A stretch of 8,518 nucleotides of DNA from Pseudanabaena sp. CAN_BIN31 (GTDB taxonomy: Bacteria > Cyanobacteriota > Cyanobacteriia > Pseudanabaenales > Pseudanabaenaceae). The stretch is from contig JAJAZG010000556.1 in NCBI GenBank assembly GCA_026785865.1, positions 1 through 8,518 of the forward strand, read 5' to 3'. The notes below the pieces were generated by a model. That model was given only the letters and a program-made list of their open reading frames with translations. It did not search any database and had not been told where the DNA came from. Below are positions 5,081 through 8,518 of this stretch, one piece after another. A program made the translations under genes and the position numbers. How positions within the stretch are numbered: position 1 is the stretch's first letter; every line of letters starts with the position of its first letter.

Positions 5081-6802
5081 ATGAAAAAATCTGCTGTTTA
5101 TGGTCTTGGTTTACTGTTTGTGAGTTTGCCTCTATCTTTAGGAGCGTTTGCTAAATCTGCGATCGCAAACCCTAGTGAATCTCCTAAGTCATCCACTTCT
5201 CAATTGTTTAGCGATATTGACCGTGACACAATCAATAGCAAGACCGATGTAACTGCCCAAAACGTGACATCTGTTTCACAGCTATCGGATGTTCGCCCTA
5301 CTGATTGGGCTTTTACGGCTTTGCAATCACTAGTTGAACGCTATGGCTGTATTGCAGGATATCCCGATCGCACTTTTCGCGGTAGACAAGCAACTTCTCG
5401 TTTTGAGTTTGCGGCTGGCTTAAATGCTTGTCTCGACAAAATCAATGAAATCATCTCGGCAGGGCTAGCTGATAAAGTTAGCAAAGAAGATCTTGCCACC
5501 CTCCAAAAGCTCCAAGAAGAATTTGCAGCCGAACTCGCGACCTTGCGTGGACGTGTTGATGCTCTTGATGCGAAGACAGCTAAGCTGGAGGCTCAACAAT
5601 TCTCTACCACAACTAAACTCAGTGGTGAAGCAATTTTCAGTGTGTCAGGTGCTACAGGTGCAAATCCTAATGAACCTGCTAGCAGAAACACGAATATTGT
5701 TTTCAATAATCGTGTACGCTTGAATTTGATGACCAGTTTTACTGGCAAAGATTTATTGATTACTGGGTTGCAAGCTACAAATATCAATAGTCTGGCTGCA
5801 CCTTTGGGCTATGCCGATCCACTAGGTAGCTCAAGTAATGTGCGCTTAGGTTTTGAGAATCAATTCCTCAATTTCAATCCATCAAACTCTAGTACATCAG
5901 CCGCGAACTCTGTAAATCTCTACAAGTTACTGTACATTTTCCCAGTCGCTGATAAGTTCACCATGTTTGCTGGTTCTAATGCTGAGGTCTCCGATGCGTT
6001 TCCTGCGATTAGTCCCTTTGCTAGCGAAGGGCAAGGCTCTATCTCCCGCTTTGGTCAAGGCTTAAATGCCGCGACTCGTGTATCTGGAGGTACATCTGGT
6101 ACTGGCTTAGCGGCGGCTGTTGGATTTATTTGGAGTCCAACGGACAAGATTGACTTCCGCGCTTTGTATGGCAGCGTTAACTCTGCGATTCCCACTAATA
6201 CTGGCACTACTCTCCTTGGTGCTGGCTTCTTTGGTGGAAGTACCATTGCCGCTGCTCAATTGACCCTCAAACCTACCTCCAACATTGATATTGGACTTAA
6301 CTATGCCAATAGCTATCACCAAATCAATATTTTGGGAACTGGTTTAGCTTCCGCCGACATCAACTCAATTACTGGTGGAGGTGCAACATTAAATGACCCA
6401 ATCAAGCTTAATTCTGTCGGCTCGACCTTAACATGGCGCATTGCACCTAAGATTGCCTTTAATGTATCGGGCGCTTGGATCTTCGCTAATCTTACAGGCA
6501 GGAATGCCTCCACAACTTTTACTAGTTGGATGACAGGATTTCACTTTAGCGACCTCTTCAGTGAAGGCAATACGGCTGGCATTCTTTTTGGACAACCTCT
6601 GGCACGTAACGCAGTTGGTGGTGAAGCCGTAATTCCTGTAGGTCGCACAGCAACGCCCTACCACTTGGAAGGCTACTTCAACTTTAAAGTGTCAAAAAAT
6701 ATCAGCATTACTCCTGGTGTGTTTTTTGTCTTTAATCCAGAAGGAATCAACAACGCCCCAACTGCAACTGTTGGTGTAATTCGGACTACTTTTACATTCT
6801 AA
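5081..6802 (+). CDS. SLH-domain outer-membrane porin within the cmp cluster
   Basis: This 573-residue protein has the standard cyanobacterial porin layout. A signal peptide spans 1 to about 29 (basic start, hydrophobic core, likely cleavage after SAIA). One SLH domain lies at about 63-120 (VSQLSDVRPTDWAFTALQSL, GCIAGYPDRTFRG, TSRFEFAAGLNACLDKI), with Cys90 and Cys117. A predicted coiled coil spans 134-173 (DLATLQKLQEEFAAELATLR...). A long Gly/Ser/Asn-rich beta-barrel of the OprB/iron-uptake-porin type ends in RTTFTF, with the terminal Phe expected for outer-membrane insertion. It should form an outer-membrane channel with the SLH domain facing the periplasm and binding peptidoglycan-linked polymer. 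The purine-rich AAGAAAAG about 10 bases before ATG 5081 is a weak ribosome binding site. A porin gene (slr0042) also lies within the Synechocystis cmp operon, which supports a role in inorganic-carbon entry; the real solute is unproven. Confidence 0.9.
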   Translation: MKKSAVYGLGLLFVSLPLSLGAFAKSAIANPSESPKSSTSQLFSDIDRDTINSKTDVTAQNVTSVSQLSDVRPTDWAFTALQSLVERYGCIAGYPDRTFRGRQATSRFEFAAGLNACLDKINEIISAGLADKVSKEDLATLQKLQEEFAAELATLRGRVDALDAKTAKLEAQQFSTTTKLSGEAIFSVSGATGANPNEPASRNTNIVFNNRVRLNLMTSFTGKDLLITGLQATNINSLAAPLGYADPLGSSSNVRLGFENQFLNFNPSNSSTSAANSVNLYKLLYIFPVADKFTMFAGSNAEVSDAFPAISPFASEGQGSISRFGQGLNAATRVSGGTSGTGLAAAVGFIWSPTDKIDFRALYGSVNSAIPTNTGTTLLGAGFFGGSTIAAAQLTLKPTSNIDIGLNYANSYHQINILGTGLASADINSITGGGATLNDPIKLNSVGSTLTWRIAPKIAFNVSGAWIFANLTGRNASTTFTSWMTGFHFSDLFSEGNTAGILFGQPLARNAVGGEAVIPVGRTATPYHLEGYFNFKVSKNISITPGVFFVFNPEGINNAPTATVGVIRTTFTF

Positions 6803-6847
6803 AAACTAAGAAGTAAAAACTCAAACACAAAATCAATTAATCATCAC

Positions 6848-6949
6848 TCACCTTACGCAGAGTGAAAATAGTCCCCTCAAACCTAGCCCTTCTCCCATTA
6901 ATGGCGCGGGGCTAGGTTTGAAGGTATTGGAAAATTTTACGTAAGGTGA
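6848..6949. repeat. Nested inverted repeat (about 100 bp) between the porin gene and cmpB
   Basis: The outer arms TCACCTTACG (6848-6857) and CGTAAGGTGA (6940-6949) are perfect complements. Inside them TCAAACCTAGCCC (6877-6889) and GGGCTAGGTTTGA (6909-6921) are also perfect complements around a 19-base loop. The element fills most of the 183-base gap. It contains no frame of note. The design is compatible with a MITE-like or REP-like dispersed element, or with an RNA processing site that uncouples porin from cmpB expression. I see no obvious target duplication. Confidence 0.6.
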
Positions 6950-6985
6950 CATAATCGACAAATAAGGATTAGGAATAATAGGTTT

Positions 6986-7822
6986 ATGGCAGCAAGTATT
7001 GGCAATCGTAATTCATCAAATACGCTAGCTAAATTTTGGCAGAAAAATGCTCAAAATTGGGCGCTCCCAATCATTGGATTATTGGGATTTCTCACTATAT
7101 GGCAAATTCTTTCAAGTGTGGGTTTACTCAAGTTACCAGGCCCATGGGATATCATTTCCGAAAAATCCACACGCGAATTATTGATTTATCCATTTTACGA
7201 TCGCGGCGGTACTGACAAAGGACTATTCTGGCAGACCTTAGCCAGTTTTGAACGAGTCGCCAAAGGCTATTCACTAGCAGCAGTTGTCGGTGTTGGCATG
7301 GGTATTCTGGTCGGGACAACACCAGTTGTTGACAAAGCACTAGATCCACTGTTTCAATTTTTGAGAACGGTTCCACCACTTGCATGGGTTCCGATCGCAT
7401 TGTCTGCTCTCCGCCAAAATGAACCCGCAGCATTGTTTGTTATTTTCATCACGGCGGTATGGCCAATCTTGTTAAATACAGCAGTTGGTGTCAAGCAAAT
7501 TCCTCAAGACTATCGCAACGTTGCACGAGTGCTCCAAATCTCTCGCCAAAAGTATTTCTTTAAGATTTTGATTCCTTCGGCGCTTCCTTATATTTTTACT
7601 GGTTTGCGTATTTCCATTGGTCTGGCATGGTTGGCGATTATTGCCGCAGAAATCATCATGTCAGGTATCGTCGGTATCGGCTTCTTTATTTGGAATGCTT
7701 ATACCGATGATAAGGTGGGCGAAGTTATCTTGGCGCTAGTTTATATTGGTGCTGTTGGCTTGATGCTCGATCGGGCGATCGGCTGGATTCAGCATTTGAT
7801 TGTGCCTGAAGAACAGAAGTAG
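6986..7822 (+). CDS. cmpB: Bicarbonate ABC transporter permease CmpB
   Basis: This 278-residue integral plasma-membrane protein of the NrtB/CmpB/SsuC-type permease family forms the translocation channel of BCT1. Hydrophobic segments are visible at about 25-46, 96-112, 131-141, 146-166, 209-228 and 245-263, consistent with five or six spans. The cytoplasmic coupling (EAA-like) loop lies at 179-205, RVLQISRQKYFFKILIPSAL followed by PYIFTG, and contacts the ATPase. Other family marks are FLRTVPPLAWVPIALSAL (125-142) and SGIVGIGFFIWNAY (226-239). The purine-rich AAGGATTAGGA at 6964-6974 lies 11 bases before ATG 6986. NrtB and CmpB are hard to tell apart by eye; the name rests on the CmpA-type binding protein upstream. 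It is separated from the porin by an inverted-repeat element and from cmpC by repeats, so it may not be tightly co-translated. Confidence 0.88.
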   Translation: MAASIGNRNSSNTLAKFWQKNAQNWALPIIGLLGFLTIWQILSSVGLLKLPGPWDIISEKSTRELLIYPFYDRGGTDKGLFWQTLASFERVAKGYSLAAVVGVGMGILVGTTPVVDKALDPLFQFLRTVPPLAWVPIALSALRQNEPAALFVIFITAVWPILLNTAVGVKQIPQDYRNVARVLQISRQKYFFKILIPSALPYIFTGLRISIGLAWLAIIAAEIIMSGIVGIGFFIWNAYTDDKVGEVILALVYIGAVGLMLDRAIGWIQHLIVPEEQK

Positions 7823-7825
7823 ATT

Positions 7826-7946
7826 TACCCCCCTTAATCCCCCCTTGAAAGGGGGGAAACTAGAAATTAAGTCCCCGCCCTTTTTTAAAAGGGAGAAACT
7901 AGAAATCAAGTCCCCTCCCCTTTGCAAGGGGAGGGCGAGGGAGGGG
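7826..7946 (+). repeat. Cluster of C-run/G-run hairpins with direct repeats before cmpC
   Basis: Three hairpins follow one another: CCCCCCTT/AAGGGGGG (7839-7846 with 7849-7856), CCCTTTT/AAAAGGG (7878-7884 with 7887-7893) and CCCTCCCCTT/AAGGGGAGGG (7913-7922 with 7926-7935). They are linked by a 21-base direct repeat at 7856-7876 and 7895-7915 (GAAACTAGAAAT, one variable base, AAGTCCCC) with one mismatch and a 39-base period. Such repeats are common between genes in filamentous cyanobacteria and may act in mRNA processing or attenuation. The frame across them on the minus strand is low-complexity and not a gene. Confidence 0.7.
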
Positions 7947-7969
7947 TTCTGAAGATTTTTCAATAATAT

Positions 7970-7974
7970 AGGAG
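7970..7974 (+). promoter_or_regulatory. Ribosome binding site of cmpC
   Basis: AGGAG lies 8 bases before the ATG at 7983. It is the clearest Shine-Dalgarno match in the window and fixes the cmpC start. Confidence 0.75.
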
Positions 7975-7982
7975 CTTTTAAA

Positions 7983-8518
7983 ATGCATAATTTTGTTTCA
8001 ATCGATCAAGTAGAAAGAACTTTTCCTTTAGGTGGTGGTAAAGAATATATTGCTCTTAAAGGAATTGACTTACAAATAGAAAAGGGTGAATTTGTTTCCC
8101 TCATCGGTCACTCTGGCTGTGGTAAATCAACTTTACTAAATATGATCGCAGGTTTGGATTTGCCCACAGGCGGGGTCGTCATGCTCGAAGATGAGCGCGT
8201 ATCGCGTCCTGGACCTGATCGCATGGTGGTGTTTCAAAACTATTCGCTGTTGCCTTGGCTATCGGTACGCGAAAATGTGGCGCTAGGAGTTGATGAAGTT
8301 CTCTCGCATTTGCCTAAAAAAGAGCGCCATGATTTGATCGAGCATTATGTAAAGATGGTGGGATTAAGTCATGCGATTGATAAGCCGCCGACACAACTGT
8401 CGGGAGGAATGAAACAACGTGTGGCGATCGCAAGAGCCTTAGCAGTTCGTCCAAAACTATTACTACTTGATGAACCATTTGGAGCCTTAGATGCTTTGAC
8501 CCGTGGCAATCTGCAAGA
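7983..8518 (+). CDS. cmpC: Bicarbonate ABC transporter ATP-binding subunit CmpC (5' part, runs off the window)
   Basis: The first 178 residues of an ABC ATPase are present. Walker A is GHSGCGKST (42-50), the Q-loop is VVFQNYSLLPWL (82-93, Gln85), the signature is LSGGMKQR (139-146), Walker B is LLLLDEP (159-165) and the D-loop is GALD (167-170). The switch His lies beyond the right edge. ATP hydrolysis by this subunit drives bicarbonate import through CmpB at the cytoplasmic face. The N-terminus (FVSIDQVERTFPL, YIALKGIDL) resembles NrtC/CmpC rather than NrtD/CmpD. CmpC-type proteins carry an extra C-terminal CmpA-like regulatory domain, which would lie outside this window, so the C-versus-D choice rests on N-terminal similarity and gene order. 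Confidence 0.85.
   Translation, partial: MHNFVSIDQVERTFPLGGGKEYIALKGIDLQIEKGEFVSLIGHSGCGKSTLLNMIAGLDLPTGGVVMLEDERVSRPGPDRMVVFQNYSLLPWLSVRENVALGVDEVLSHLPKKERHDLIEHYVKMVGLSHAIDKPPTQLSGGMKQRVAIARALAVRPKLLLLDEPFGALDALTRGNLQ

Noticed and set aside
7826..7946. CRISPR array
   Set aside because: There are only two copies of a 21-base repeat, with hairpin-forming C/G runs instead of unique spacers and no cas genes nearby.
7736..7963. 75-codon minus-strand frame with repeated GGDLISSF
   Set aside because: It is a translation of the intergenic direct repeats and hairpins plus the end of cmpB; this is a known kind of spurious cyanobacterial frame.
3529..8518. Nitrate transporter nrtABC
   Set aside because: The binding protein has Gln196 and Glu269 in place of the NrtA His and Lys, and a porin gene is embedded as in a known cmp operon.

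Overview
The window comes from a cyanobacterium. The HIP1 octamer GCGATCGC occurs 11 times (starting at 223, 281, 497, 716, 1417, 1949, 2092, 3458, 3988, 5159 and 8424), against roughly 0.1 expected by chance. There is also a phycobiliprotein lyase gene, an SLH-domain porin of the cyanobacterial type and a bicarbonate ABC transporter. The moderate base composition, AT-rich spacers and C-run/G-run spacer repeats resemble filamentous or Pseudanabaena-like cyanobacteria, but the genus is only a guess.

Layout. Positions 1-135 hold a possible upstream gene tail and a long hairpin terminator. A lipoprotein-type amino-acid binding protein (209-1321, +) follows, without its usual permease and ATPase partners. 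Two tandem hairpins (1326-1388) separate it from the convergent cpcS/cpeS-type bilin lyase (1398-2000, -). Next is a secreted beta-carbonic anhydrase of the EcaB type (2113-2922, -). A 606-base non-coding region (2923-3528) lies between it and the divergently transcribed cmp cluster: cmpA (3529-4875), an SLH/beta-barrel porin (5081-6802), cmpB (6986-7822) and the start of cmpC (7983 to the window end), all on +.

How the genes work together. The cmp genes encode BCT1, the high-affinity ATP-driven bicarbonate importer of the carbon-concentrating mechanism. I chose bicarbonate over nitrate because the binding protein carries the CmpA-type residues Gln196 and Glu269 where NrtA has His and Lys, and because a porin gene also lies inside the Synechocystis cmp operon. 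A plausible model is that the porin admits inorganic carbon through the outer membrane, the secreted carbonic anhydrase adjusts CO2/bicarbonate outside the plasma membrane, and CmpABCD imports bicarbonate. The two flanking genes on the left (amino-acid binding, phycobilisome assembly) have no obvious link to this.

The protein-coding content belongs to known families and I see no new defence or mobile system. The less explained material is non-coding: a ribosome-binding-site-sequestering hairpin next to a GAAA-loop hairpin upstream of cmpA, a 10-base motif repeated around cmpA, a nested inverted repeat between the porin and cmpB, and hairpin-rich direct repeats before cmpC.
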